Shown here piece after piece: positions 11,401 to 20,950 of a DNA stretch of 64,000 bases (positions are counted from its first letter, which is position 1; each line of letters begins with the position of its first letter). Source of the stretch: Opisthorchis felineus (taxonomy: Eukaryota; Platyhelminthes; Trematoda; Opisthorchiida; Opisthorchiidae); contig SJOL01004031.1 of NCBI GenBank assembly GCA_004794785.1, positions 11,121-75,120 on the forward strand. Reading direction: 5' to 3'. Position numbers and translations under genes: made by a program. The notes under the pieces were generated by a model. That model made no database searches and had not been told where the DNA came from. It was given only the letters and a program-made list of their open reading frames with translations.

Positions 11401-14400
11401 TTGGTGTAGGGAGGAGACTCAACTGAATCTCCTGTTTTTTCATCAAATTCTCCAGTTGAACGTGCTGTACAAAGGTCTCATTAACTTTCACTTGGTACGG
11501 TATTCCGGATATCGCAGCATATTTTCTTGACGGAACACCACTAACATGGTTGTTGAAAACTTCTCGACAGCCCACGACCTGTTTCGACCTTCTTCGGGCT
11601 CATCAGATAGCCTCCGAGTTTCTGTCAGTCAACTGTATTTTCCCCCTGAACACTAACTGGTATGCAGTTGGCGAGATACCCTCATTTGCCGATGAATTTG
11701 GTGTTAACGAAAGGCTCACCTTGATCCCAGCTGAATCTCTCGCTTATGATATTCGTCGAGAAACTTTACTGCAACGTCTCGAATAACGCACCAAATGATT
11801 CATTGTGTAGTACAATCAGTGGAACGATTCATGAAAAAAACGACAGATCCAACAAGGATTCAGTTGAGTCTCTCGTTAGCGCCAGACTAGTTCGCATATA
11901 TGATGTACACACTACATTTTTCCAGTACTACCATTAGTTTGTGTTATCGTTTGACTGACAGACTCCACAGTCCATGGCATGGTACGCTCTGTACATGTAC
12001 TTGTACGATGTACGGCACTGGGCAAAAGCTGCGCGATGTCCACAAAATTTTGGTGAAAACAGCACGCGCTAGGTTTAACAATACTTATGTTCTATCAGAG
12101 ATATGGTCTGATCTCGAAAAGCTCAGTGACTTGGGCGCTTTCTTCCTTATTGACATTCATCAGTTTGGCGTAAAACGGTCAGACACAGGACTGTTTCGTT
12201 AGCAGTTTAAGGTTGCTACTCTCTGAACTACCCTATCAACCACAACCCTATCAACTACATTATCAACCATTTTGTGGAGCTGTTAAATTCCAGTTAGGCG
12301 TGGGTTTTTGTTTAAACTAGCTGTTGACCTGTTCAGGCCATCGTCTGACTGCTGGTAGATAGTCATCGATCCTCGCGGAGGCGATGCCAATTGCTAACAC
12401 ATGTTTTTTTTCGTACCAAGGCAAGTCGTTTTGGCTACGCTCTCCTTAGTTCATTGTAGAGCCACTCTATGATCATACGTACGCTAACTTAGCCTGTTTC
12501 TCTCCCTTTTTAGCGCCACTATCGAGTCCAAGTGTAGAACTGCCGGCAAACTACCACCCATCTACGTTACCTTGGCATCAGATGAAGTGGATTTTTGGAT
12601 CCGAATCACAGACCACGCTGGAGGGATTCCGTCAGATCTGGAACACGCCATATGGGAATACCACGTGTCCACACCTGCAGCTGCCAAAGTGGAAGCCGGT
12701 TGGGAACGGGCGTCGACTAAGCATGGTTCGCATTCTGTTGTCAAAGAACCCAATGTGCTTCCGCCTCCGACTGCCACTGGTGGCGCGTTAGGCCCACACG
12801 CCCGGTTATCTTCTCAGTCAGGTGATATCGATCTACCCCTAAACGTTGGTGCCTCGTCCCAAATACTACCGAGTAATAAAATTTTTTGCAGTATCACGCA
12901 ACATCAAGTCACAAAAAGTATTCATGGGTAAGTCGACCGACTGTGGTGTTGAACTTCTAACGAAAAAAGCGGAATCGTCTAGTGCGGTAGTCATCTGATA
13001 TTTGTAGTCTTACCTTTTATTGCATTTTCGATCTATTCGAGAAGCTAAACAGGCTTCATAGATGAAGTGCTCGAAGCCTAGCGATTGGGTTGCCAACGCC
13101 TCGTAACCGACTGGAGTAAAATTTTCAATGCGCAAGGACGAGGAAAAAACTGCCTTTGAACGAGTAATTTCGCTGCAGCCAGCGAGCTTGAACACAAGAC
13201 CTAAACCGAACTTACGGCTCAGCGGGAAACTATGTGGGAGACGCATATTATGTGGAAGCAACATGGATTGATCTTGTGCCGTCCAGTCACCAGTAAGCAT
13301 TCTCAGGCGAACGTGTGTGCTCTTGTTTGTTTTCCGGTCCGGTCTTGGCAGGCTTATGCCCTTCACCATTTCTTCTTTTTGAAGAAAGATCTTTTATAAT
13401 GCCACCATCGAGAGTCAATTCCAAGTGGCCTAGGGCGCCGATTGATACTACTGTGTCTTCTGTGCCATCATCGTCGATAGCATGACATCGGTTTTCAACG
13501 CGCATGCTTCGCTGCGTACAACCATAATTCGTTTGAAAGTCTTAATCTGAAGAAAAGTATAAAAGCAGATGGGGAAATGAATTAGTGCTAGATATTACAA
13601 TCATTCCTAGGCGCCTAAGCCTCCAGACACTCACTCAGACACCGATTAGAAAATAACAACAAGAACGCCACTGACATTTTTAGCGGACATATCTTACAGC
13701 GTCTCCAACCATGCACACGGGAGATCACGCGAACCACTACCTAGAAGGTGAGTCGCGCCGAAATACCCAGACTTTTCGTAATATCTTCCATACCCCTCTT
13801 CCAGGTCACAGGTTGGCAATCTCTGCTTCCACCACTCCGAATTGGGCAAACGATGGTTCGGCATGCGCAATACGTGGCTTAACCAACACACCTTCGGGTG
13901 CTGGACAGTCTTCGATCCCCACTGTACAACCAAACACTCGTTCTCCAATTGCCTCGTTGCGGATTTGCCGGCGTCAGCCCACACAAGCTATAGTTCCGAG
14001 ACGATGGTTGTCGAAGACCTGAATTTATCTCAGTTCAGCTGCTCGAAGAGGCTCCGTCTCACAGCCATACAACAAAGCAGCCCTTACTCTAGCGTGATGC
14101 ACACGTCACTTGATTTTCAGGGATATGCCGCTTTGACGCCACAGGTGTCTCAAATTAACAGACGCGACCCGGGCCCTGGAGTTTCGTGCGTCGGTCTCGT
14201 CTGTCCCACTACCGTCGGCATTAACACAACTTCCAAGATACGTAAAACGCTCCGCAACTTTCAGTGCATTCCCCTGGATTGTAAGTGACTGCATGTCCAA
14301 GAACAAGATCTTACACTTCGTGGGTGCAAAATGTATGCTAAGGGACGGGATGACTGGCCAGTTCATCCAAAAAACCTGCGCCCCCTCCTCTTTGAAGGCC

Positions 14401-17400
14401 AGAACCGGCAAACTAGACTGACCATCATCATTACTGACGGCAATACACCAATAAAAACACCGTTGTTTACATGCTTAACTGGACTACAGTTTTTTGGTGG
14501 AACCGACCTCACACGTTACGTTAATACTCAGCTGGGGTCCTAGCAATTCTTTTTTATTCCAGGAACTCATTCTCAACGGTTGTGTTCTATACAAAGATCA
14601 AAACGTTCTTAACCTGCCTCGGTAGTGCGTCGTTCAGGCACTCGGTGGTATTGGAGACTGGTCAAATGTCACAATCATAAACCCTAGAGCAGTGACACGC
14701 AAGGTTTTTGTCAGAAACTATTTGAACACTAGGATTTTAAAGACCTTCCAACATTCGTCTCATTATCCCGTCGATCACGAAATTAAATCGGAATAGAGGG
14801 AGTAAGCACTGTATGGAAGCTTTTGAAGAGTTCGCACCCCTGGAAGTATGAGAATGCAAAGGACTCATTATGTTCACAAATTTCCGGGACATTCCTTACT
14901 GGGCAAGCGTGTTTGAGAACAGCTCAGTCAAACGAGTGGAATGCGCCATGGAAATCCAGGAATACCGAAATGATGGGTCGTTTATATGTATGGGCTCGGG
15001 ATAGCTCAGTAGTTAAGGCGCTAGCTTTCGGACCGGAATGTCCGTGCTTCGAACTCAACCTCAGTATCTCGACTGCTCCTGTGTAGACTTGGTCAACTTG
15101 GTAGTATCTCGGCCCTCGTGCCTCCTTCCGTAGGCATGGCAACTAGGCCCCGAACGGGTGCTTGATTTGATTGGTTGCACTGATAACAGAACGTACGAAA
15201 ACGAAGACAGGCTTCCAGTAGGCGAAGCCCTGACACTGACCTCTTACTGGCAACAACATTTACCAGTAGAAAAAGTCAGACAGCAACATTAGCTAATAGA
15301 CAGTGTGTGTGTTCGGAACTCAATGTTTAATTTTCCATTATGATAAAGTCTCGATAGCTCCGGTCTACCTGGAAAACCCGTGACTGTTCAACAATGCATG
15401 AGTTTTTACTTGGCAGCGTTTTCAATTGAGCCAACACGAACATGAAGTTCCTATCATTGGCAGCATGGTGGAAATCATGTGTGATTCCTCTGTATCCGTT
15501 GCAATGAGGAAAGTTTAAGCTCCAGTGGAACACAAAAGACCTCTGGTCAATACGCTTTGTTATCGAGCAAACCTAATATGCACCCCAGATACCTTGTCAG
15601 AGGAGCTCGAATTGTTGCGAAGACCTTTGCAACGGAACGGCTACCCCAAGAAATCTATCAGGCGTTGTAGCATGGCGCAGTCACAAATGGAACTGAAGCT
15701 CAGTGTGCCAAAATGGTTAGCCTACCTGACGCTGGCGTTCAAGGGCGATATTCCTATAATTTAAGTCAAATCAAAACCGAAAATCCCCCTAAGGAGAACA
15801 TATCGCGCAGTTTCTCTGCACGCAAAACTTACCACTCACAAAAAGCGATTCTTCCTGTTACGCGGTCTCTACTGCTCCACGTGCAGATGCGGTCATGTGG
15901 ATTTACTCTTCCTCTGAGCTACTCGGATTGATGATGGTATGAGGAGGTTTGGGAATTTCGAAAAAAAAAATCCATTCTGTAGGTAAACCGATCTATACTG
16001 AAAAGCCAGGAAGCACTGTACAGCTGCTTCCCTCTGATAAGTCATCACTCGTGCAGGTAGTCAACACGTGATCACGTGGTGTGGATTCAGTGATCAACAG
16101 ATGGGTGGCATTGTATCTTGTGAAGGTGAGTTAATCACATTACCGACTAGCCGCTCGTTGCTGAACGGTTAGGTAATCAAACTAATTACCGAAAGATAGC
16201 GGGCCCGAAATCCTCGGAGTTTCATGAGATGCGCCCTGCCGATAATTCCCAATAAGGATGAGACAGCTGTACAGTGTTTCTCGGCTTTTGGCATAGATTG
16301 GTCTCACTTAGGACCAGCAGCATATTTTTGTCAACCAATGGTGGCCTTATTGGTATTACTGTGCCTCCACTCAACCTAAGTTTGCTGCACTCAACTTCAA
16401 AATTCACTATGCTATCAGGTACTCCATTAGTCTATATTCCACATTTGTCGACTGCGTTTAAAACAGCTGAGATATACTATTTTATTTGGGGCTACTCTTA
16501 AGGTCGAGAACTCTTCCCCTTATCTGAGATATAGTATTTCTAATCAAACTAGCTTGTTTGCCTTTCAGTGTTCTTGGTGACTGGTCATCATGTGGACGTG
16601 TGACACATTCATGTGTTGACCACACGTCCACGCACTCGACCATAGTCTGCTTGTGGTCATGCGCAAACACCGTGATCCTCTAAGTATCGCTTATCACTGC
16701 CTGCAAAATATGAATATCTGATCAGCTGGGTGACCCTGCTATGTCGTCCGTATTCTGGGTCGGTTATATTTCAAACGGTCATATCCGTGCCAACTGAAGT
16801 GACCGGATTAACTACAAACCTGATGCATCCAAGATTACTAAGCCATCTCATGTGTAAAACAGTCTTTTCCACACTTATTTTTTATCTACCTGAACAGAGT
16901 TTGTCATCTAGTGTTCAATATTTTGTCAGCTCCGGAAGTCCTGTTTGTATGCAGATTTACGACGTGTGGCAGTGGCTTGCTGTTAAGATCCGAACACTGG
17001 TTGGGAGTGTTTTCGAAAGCTTTTTCATCTCGATTCTTCTCGTGGCCTTCCATTCCAGTGTCAGAATACAAAGCGATATTTTTGGGGGTTGACAGTCAAT
17101 TTTATACTGTGATTGCGAACAGGTTTTACTGTATACGTTGCTAGAAGATTATGGACTGAAGTATACAATCTGTCCTACGCAAAAAGGTCCATCCTAAAAA
17201 GAAAAGTCATGAAAAAGTTCTTAACTGTACTCCTTTGGGCTGTTACATTCGTCCCTCTGAACGGCGCTTCTGTAATCTGATGCTTTCAGGAAACCTATTT
17301 TTAGACAAACCAGTTCCTCTCTGCGATAAAAGAGAACCGCAAGTGCGAGCGTATCAAACAATCCAAACAACTTTCCTAGATCCTAAACGAATCCGTAGCG

Positions 17401-18575
17401 CATTGCTGCGTCATGTGTGTACCCATCGACAGTATCATTTGAACTTCCGTCACACGGTGGAACGATTTTAATGTGCTTTGGGCATCTGAAGATCATTCGA
17501 GAAGTCCCCAACTGGTCCTTGTTGGTTAGTAGTCTTTTTTAGGTCTGTTTCTTATATTATCGCCTATAATGAATAATTTGGATCCGCTGGTCCGACCGTT
17601 ACTGAGCAAAATCGTTCGCCTGCTTCCAAAGCGGAAGCGATGTTCCTCTGTAGTACAAGGAAGCAAACGGAGCTAACACATTCCATTTGATTCATGGAGT
17701 TTCCTCCGTTTACTCCATGTTACCTTTTGTTTCGTTATCTTGTTTAGTTCCGGTAGTCTTTTTGGCTGCCTCGCCAATCAGCGCAAATGTAAACGACAAT
17801 GATAGCACCGTCCCACGTACCTTGCAGCTGTGTCCAGAGAGCCTGATAGATTGTAACGAAAACTAAGAAGCAGGCACCTCAAATGGAGCCACTGTTGGCG
17901 AATTTCATTAGGTCGTTGAATTTTTTAGGTCCAATTTACACGCTTCAGATTTTTATTCCTCTGCACTGCGAATCCCCCAACCTCGTTCTTCCGCGCGTGG
18001 CATATGGTCAACAGACTTCACTGTTCAAACACTGGATTTCCACAACAGTAGGCCCCCAGCACTTGAATAGAGTGCGCCTTCCCTATTTTCCTTTACACTT
18101 TGGGAGATGTTCAGGAGGCCAGTGATCTGCATACGAAGAGGCATCCTGTTCATTTGTAAAAAGGTAGCTGTTTTTCAGGGGGAATTCTCCGTACCGTTTC
18201 CATATCAAAAACTGCCGCCTAAAAGTAAGGCGAAACAGGTAACACGGTCGGGTCGCAAGTCTCAGGTTGTTCAGTCTTCTTTCTGTGTCAATTACTAGAG
18301 CACTATTTTCTTAGGATTGCTAATTTCGGTTTGGTTGGAGGCATTTCATGATGAGTGGGGGGTGTTTGAGGGATAAAATTCATATTTTCATTGGTACGAC
18401 TAATCCGTTGTTCTTTGGTTCCCCCATCAGATTCGGATTCGGTCTGCCACTGTCGCGAGCCTATGCGCGTCAGCTTGGGGGTGACTTGAAGATGTATACA
18501 ATACGTTCCATCGGAACTGACTGTTATCTCCGCCTACGTCATATCGATGGCAAAACTCCGTCTTTCCGCATCTAG
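2178..18575 (+). CDS. BCKDK: Branched-chain alpha-ketoacid dehydrogenase kinase, nine spliced exons
   Basis: Mitochondrial kinase of the PDK/BCKDK family that phosphorylates the E1-alpha subunit and switches off the branched-chain ketoacid dehydrogenase complex. CDS join: 2178..2462, 2499..2567, 2611..2721, 2769..2936, 5029..5127, 7192..7265, 10164..10292, 12514..12927, 18431..18575; every phase agrees. From the better-context ATG at 2244 (A at -3) it is 475 residues; from ATG 2178, 497. The basic, acid-poor N-terminus suits mitochondrial import. Seen: all-alpha regulatory domain (about 60-220) with the HHLAL histidine box at 214-218, N-box ELFKN 283-287, G1 box DHAGG 323-327, G2 box GFGFG 428-432, and a C-terminus (LRLRHIDG...SFRI) close to mammalian BCKDK. 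The match to BCKDK is clearly better than to pyruvate dehydrogenase kinases. The ATP-lid region is about 55 residues longer than in the human protein. Confidence 0.95.
2499..2567 (+). CDS. BCKDK: BCKDK coding exon 2
   Basis: 23 codons between TTTTGTAG and GTATGC, phase 0 at both ends. It contains [20 protein letters not shown], matching the family segment RLTP..LLYAGR. The preceding intron is only 36 nt long. Confidence 0.92.
2611..2721 (+). CDS. BCKDK: BCKDK coding exon 3
   Basis: 37 codons after TTTGCAG, ending before GTTGGT. It contains the hallmark [10 protein letters not shown] and [11 protein letters not shown], the most conserved part of the N-terminal domain and diagnostic for BCKDK. 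Preceding intron 43 nt. Confidence 0.95.
2769..2936 (+). CDS. BCKDK: BCKDK coding exon 4
   Basis: 56 codons between CACCTAG and GTGAGT, phase 0 at both ends. It begins [16 protein letters not shown] and carries the helical stretch LATGFRECR, equivalent to LAEGLRESR in the mammalian kinase. Preceding intron 47 nt. Confidence 0.95.
4376..4455 (+). repeat. Short dispersed repeat R2, copy 1
   Basis: About 80 bases similar to 13573-13645: TGGGGAA..., CTA..ACAATCATTC, CTCCAGACACT. No coding content. The family is unknown to me. Confidence 0.45.
4605..4704 (-). mobile_element. SINE family S2, minus-strand 3' part
   Basis: The reverse complement matches the 3' part of the adjacent plus-strand copy, including the GCGCACTACTGATG word and an ...AAACAG.TGT block. 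It lacks a recognisable tRNA head. With the next feature it forms a head-to-head inverted pair whose 24-base inner arms (4677-4700 and 4784-4807) are nearly perfect complements. Confidence 0.6.
4705..4880 (+). mobile_element. tRNA-derived SINE family S2, plus strand
   Basis: A tRNA-like head (GGTTAAGTGTTCAAACTGC then GGTCGCAGGTTCCAGAC, a B-box-like segment) is followed by GCGCACTACTGATGA and GGATGAAACAG, ending near CATAAATTGGCTT. A second copy sits at 16150-16320 and a tail fragment at 60840-60900. The head and body differ from family S1. Confidence 0.65.
5029..5127 (+). CDS. BCKDK: BCKDK coding exon 5
   Basis: 33 codons after CCCTTCAG, before GTGAGT. It encodes [16 protein letters not shown] then [12 protein letters not shown], the end of the regulatory four-helix bundle with the conserved paired histidines preceding the kinase domain. 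Confidence 0.96.
5128..7191 (+). other. BCKDK intron 5
   Basis: 2,064 nt, GTGAGT to ACTTCAG. The 5360-5660 part is a dispersed repeat shared with 20280-20560. An ORF at 6501-6710 starts with a hydrophobic stretch, but it has no family match and does not interrupt the splice logic, so I treat it as chance. Confidence 0.8.
5360..5660 (+). repeat. Dispersed repeat R1, copy 1
   Basis: Aligns in order with 20280-20560: GATGGAAG.TGAA, a GCTTTGCAGTGT-like word, a CCAGG..GTTCAAG.AGA word, ACTTTCG.....AGTTCGTG and GCAG.GAAGG.C.TTC. Diverged, roughly 300 bases, no coding content. Class unknown. Confidence 0.5.
7192..7265 (+). CDS. BCKDK: BCKDK coding exon 6
   Basis: 74 nt between ACTTCAG and GTGAGT (AG|GTGAGT). 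It encodes [23 protein letters not shown], aligning with the DFVGII.TRL..KKIIEKWV helix of BCKDK. It leaves two bases that join the first base of exon 7 to make Ser. Confidence 0.93.
7266..10163 (+). other. BCKDK intron 6
   Basis: 2,898 nt. Its main content is the 5'-truncated LINE copy at 7608-8515. An ORF at 7315-7524 reads plausibly but matches nothing in the kinase. Nothing else is recognised in 8520-10140. Confidence 0.85.
7608..8515 (+). mobile_element. Family-B LINE, 5'-truncated 3' end with reverse-transcriptase tail
   Basis: The open frame to 8361 encodes the region downstream of the reverse-transcriptase core: [83 protein letters not shown] and [11 protein letters not shown]. This arrangement is typical of trematode RTE-like non-LTR elements. 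A 3' UTR follows, ending in TTGAATTGAAT. The stretch 7847-8515 is nearly identical to 20957-21623. The 750-base coding stretch is free of stops, so the insertion looks recent. It lies in sense orientation within a BCKDK intron. Confidence 0.88.
10164..10292 (+). CDS. BCKDK: BCKDK coding exon 7 (N-box)
   Basis: 129 nt between TTGCTCAG and GTGAGT. It encodes [35 protein letters not shown]: the strand-helix leading into the ATP-binding GHKL fold and the N-box (Glu283, Asn287), where Asn binds magnesium in this superfamily. The frame shifts relative to exon 6 exactly as the carried bases predict. Confidence 0.95.
11350..11790 (-). repeat. Hammerhead-like repeat HL, copy 1 (about 1.5 tandem units)
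   Basis: Contains the block shared with 18815-19060, 20725-20956 and 25860-26060 (GTACAAAGG, GATATCGCAG.ATATTTTC, GGAACAC.ACT). The segment at about 11389 (CATTTGC..ACGAAGTTGGTGT) recurs diverged at about 11682 (CATTTGCCGATGAATTTGGTGT), implying a tandem unit of roughly 290 bases. No protein coding seen. Confidence 0.55.
11566..11606 (-). ncRNA. Hammerhead-ribozyme-like core, copy 1
   Basis: On the minus strand: CTGATGAG (11606-11599), a stem II with one mismatch, CGAAAC, then CAG...CTG as a possible 3-bp stem III, then UC, giving a GUC-type cleavage triplet at 11568-11566. I could not pair the flanks into stem I, so activity is doubtful. Confidence 0.35.
12514..12927 (+). CDS. BCKDK: BCKDK coding exon 8 (G1 box and enlarged ATP lid)
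   Basis: 414 nt, the longest exon, after CTTTTTAG and ending ATGG|GTAAGT. It begins RATIES, then [18 protein letters not shown] (G1 box; the usual DxGxG reads DHAGG, with Ala at the first glycine) and IWEYHVST. About 80 residues rich in Ser, Pro, Ala and Gly follow before IHG, where the human protein has about 25. The stretch is open throughout and keeps phase with exon 9, so it appears coding. Confidence 0.92.
13573..13645 (+). repeat. Short dispersed repeat R2, copy 2
   Basis: Partner of 4376-4455 (ACAATCATTC..., CTCCAGACACT). Both copies lie in BCKDK introns in the same orientation. Confidence 0.45.
13660..14411 (-). mobile_element. LINE reverse-transcriptase 3' region, degraded
   Basis: Minus-strand translation gives [43 protein letters not shown]. 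Across frameshifts it continues [38 protein letters not shown] and CAWLETL, in the order of RTE/CR1-like LINE ORF2 C-termini. It is a different subfamily from 7608-8515, with several frame breaks, so old. Antisense to BCKDK. Confidence 0.8.
14993..15170 (+). mobile_element. tRNA-derived SINE S1, plus strand
   Basis: Head with GGATAGCTCAGTAGTTAAGG (A-box-like) and CCGTGCTTCGAACTCAAC (B-box-like), then the S1 body (GGTAGTATCTCGGCC, TAGGCATGGCAACTAGGC) ending near CCCGAACGGGT. Lies in BCKDK intron 8. Confidence 0.8.
16150..16320 (+). mobile_element. SINE family S2, diverged copy
   Basis: Shares with 4705-4880: GAACGGTTAG, GAGTTTCATGAGATGCGCC, AATAAGGATGAGACAGCTGT and CTCGGCTTTTGGCATAGATTG. The tRNA head is eroded. 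Confidence 0.6.
18431..18575 (+). CDS. BCKDK: BCKDK coding exon 9 (G2 box, C-terminus)
   Basis: Starts after CCCATCAG; with the two carried bases it reads [20 protein letters not shown], then [15 protein letters not shown] and ends SFRI, TAG. This is the G2 ATP-binding loop and the C-terminal signature of BCKDK, matching the mammalian ending almost exactly. I see no canonical AATAAA within 250 bases after the stop. Confidence 0.97.
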
Positions 18576-18814
18576 GCTTCGTTGTTTGCTGTTAGTATAA
18601 TTCCCTCCTCCTTTCCGCATGTCTGCTAACTTTTATTTGTCTTTTATTTTAATTGACCGCCTTCATTATGTGTTCATTCATCAACCTATTTCTTGACTTC
18701 CCTCATCCCACAGAGCTTTTTAGTCAACTCCCAATTAGTCCACACCCTATTTGTGATGCGCTAGGATATATTTTCTGTGTGATCACTTCTTTACAATGAC
18801 AGTACGAAATACAC

Positions 18815-19060
18815 CTTTTGTATTTTATTAGCGGAACACTACTCATAAGGTTGCTTACAACTGTTCGGCACCGCATGACCAGTTTCGCCCTTCTTGAGGC
18901 GATAGTCGCAGATAGTCGCAGTCTGAGAGTTTCCGTCAGTCAACCTAATGTTCTACTCGAACACCAACTGGTACGCAAATGGCGAACTACCTCCGTTTTA
19001 AGGATTAAGTTGATGTTACCATGAGACCCAACTAAATCCCACCTGGGGATAAATTCGCGC
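18815..19060 (-). repeat. Hammerhead-like repeat HL, copy 2
   Basis: Carries GGAACACTACTCATAAGGTTG (partner of 11525 and 26010), CAGTTTCGCCCTTCTTGAGGC (core on minus strand) and GTTTCCGTCAGTCAACC, as in copy 1. The CTGATGA box is mutated here and a 10-base GATAGTCGCA word is duplicated at about 18900-18920. Confidence 0.55.
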
Positions 19061-19246
19061 TGTTTATTGTGATAGGAATGTGAGGCCAGTCAGGTGTTCT
19101 GTCGAGACGACCACCATATCCATATTTATGGAGGCAGCGACGTTGCCTTCCTCCGGGGAGTGACGGGTTAAAAAGGTCGGCCCTAAATTTTTGACGGTGA
19201 CCGCTGGTGACTTATTCAATAGGGTCGAGAAACAAACATTGCCATA

Positions 19247-19266
19247 TACGATATATATATATATAT
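19247..19266. repeat. (AT)n microsatellite
   Basis: About 18 bases of alternating A and T. No other feature attached. Confidence 0.9.
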
Positions 19267-20129
19267 TAGTTCTTTAGATCAAAGTGATTCAAGATGAACA
19301 AATTCCACACAGTTAACTCCCGCACGACCTACTTCTACTCCTTCATTAGGATTTGGAGGTTAAATTCAGGTTTCTCTAACGGCCGGAATGAGATTCGCTC
19401 CGATTGATGCGAACAGGTATTTCGGAGCACCGGGTATGACAACAGTTTAACGTTCTGGTTTTTGCGGCTTCCAACAAAGTGACTTCTAGTGAAAATGTCT
19501 CACGACAAACGTGTGTTCGGTGAGTAGGTCCCAAGGTCTATCCTAGTGGGATCATCGTCATGTTGGTACTCTTATCATACTCCAATGCAAACAAGTGTTG
19601 CTTAACATCACTCCAGAGGGAAACTCCATTTCGTAGAAATTAGGTTGGCAGTAGTAGGGGAATTCTATCCCATAGTTTTTGTACAACGATTTCATTTCGT
19701 GTGACAAATTACTAACGTGATCAACCTAACGAATCCGACTACTAACGACATCGTGTAACTGGTCTGTGACGATGAGCCAATGAATCTAATAGGTGTACAT
19801 ACGAATGTAAAAGTTCCGAGTGTTTCACTACCAGTCTGAAGGGAGTATAACTCAAACGTTTGTCTTACGGGTAAATTGACCCTATCCATTATTGAGCTCG
19901 TTTCATTGATCACTTGGCTTAGCTACGCAGTCTAAATTCTGTGGATACATTTAAACGTGCATGGCACTGGATGGCTTCTAGAGCATTTCTAAAGTATCTA
20001 GTAAAACAGATTTTGGGCCGAGCACCAGCCAACCTACGACAAACATCTGGGGAGCCTACACCTCCAACACTGTCAGACAAGTTGAATAGAAACTGACAAT
20101 GAACAACACTGACGTCAGTTAGCCGCCAG

Positions 20130-20218
20130 TTCAGTGTCTCCAGCGAAGCATGAGGAGGGTCACGTAGTCGCGATCCAAGAAGGTGGACGCCATCCGAACT
20201 TTTCGTAACATGCTTCAA
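20130..20218 (-). mobile_element. Short LINE ORF2 C-terminal scrap
   Basis: Minus-strand residues LLGSRLRDPPHASLETL align with the ending WGPRDPACAWLETL seen at 13694-13760. The sequence after it does not match. Confidence 0.3.
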
Positions 20219-20279
20219 TCCCTTCTGGCACTTCGAATTCTGTTCACCTCTATACTACTAATGAAACATACGAGTAGTG

Positions 20280-20560
20280 TCTGGCGCCCAAGCACTGTCC
20301 CTACATTTGATGGAAGGTGAATGTTGGTAAGGTAATTGTGGAATCGCTGTGCAGTGTTCATTCGTTATTGCTCATTATTCATAAACGCCCAGGAACGTTC
20401 AAGGAGACGTTTGAGGTTTCAGTTTTCAAAAACTTTGTGCACGGGATATTTACTTTCGCACCTCATGGCTGGTAACCGCTTAGTTCGTGGCCGTTAACTA
20501 ACGAATCTGCAGTGAAGGACGTTCATCCTTTCGCCACGACCATATCAAACTCTAAAGGTT
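20280..20560 (+). repeat. Dispersed repeat R1, copy 2
   Basis: Partner of 5360-5660; see shared words there. It lies immediately upstream of the hammerhead-like repeat at 20725. Confidence 0.5.
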
Positions 20561-20744
20561 GGCTCTCCGGCAAATAAAGCTGTTCAACAATCATTCCTAT
20601 GGAGAGGAAAGGTCATATGGTGAGATGCATGCAGTGGACGTTCGCCACTAATGCAGTATGGTCGTAGCTCGATTCAGGGACTATAAACAAGATGGGTAAA
20701 CTAAGCACCCTCTTAAAACTACTCTCAAGGTCGATAAAACACTT

Positions 20745-20784
20745 GACAGCCACTACCGGTTTCGCCCTACTTGGGGCTTATTAG
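20745..20784 (-). ncRNA. Hammerhead-ribozyme-like core, copy 3
   Basis: On the minus strand: CTAATAAG (consensus CTGATGAG, two transitions), perfect stem II GCCC/GGGC with loop CAAGTA, CGAAAC, then CCG...CTG and UC. Stem II is intact but the box mutations and missing stem I argue against activity of this copy. Confidence 0.35.
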
Positions 20785-20950
20785 TCAGCGTCAACCTTGT
20801 TTCTTATGTGAACACGAAACTGAATCTTGTTGAAATTAACTTACTGTTGACGGGGAACTTAGCCGCATTTCACCTGAGCCTGTGGTTTATAGTGCTCCTC
20901 AAATGTGTTGTACAAAGGCCGTCCCATGTATCAGTTGGGAGGATATTCAA

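Larger units (their letters stand above)
10293..12513 (+). other. BCKDK intron 7
   Basis: 2,221 nt, GTGAGT to CTTTTTAG. It carries the hammerhead-like repeat at 11350-11790. An ORF at 10724-11065 has no recognisable match. Confidence 0.85.
12928..18430 (+). other. BCKDK intron 8
   Basis: 5,503 nt, GTAAGT to CCCATCAG, the largest BCKDK intron. It contains the minus-strand LINE fragment at 13660-14411, the S1 SINE at 14993-15170 and the S2 SINE at 16150-16320. I see no supported feature in 15200-16100 or 16330-18400. Confidence 0.85.

Noticed and set aside
14996..15065. Genuine tRNA genes at the S1 SINE heads
   Set aside because: The heads are imperfect, lack a proper acceptor-stem closure and are always followed by the same SINE body.
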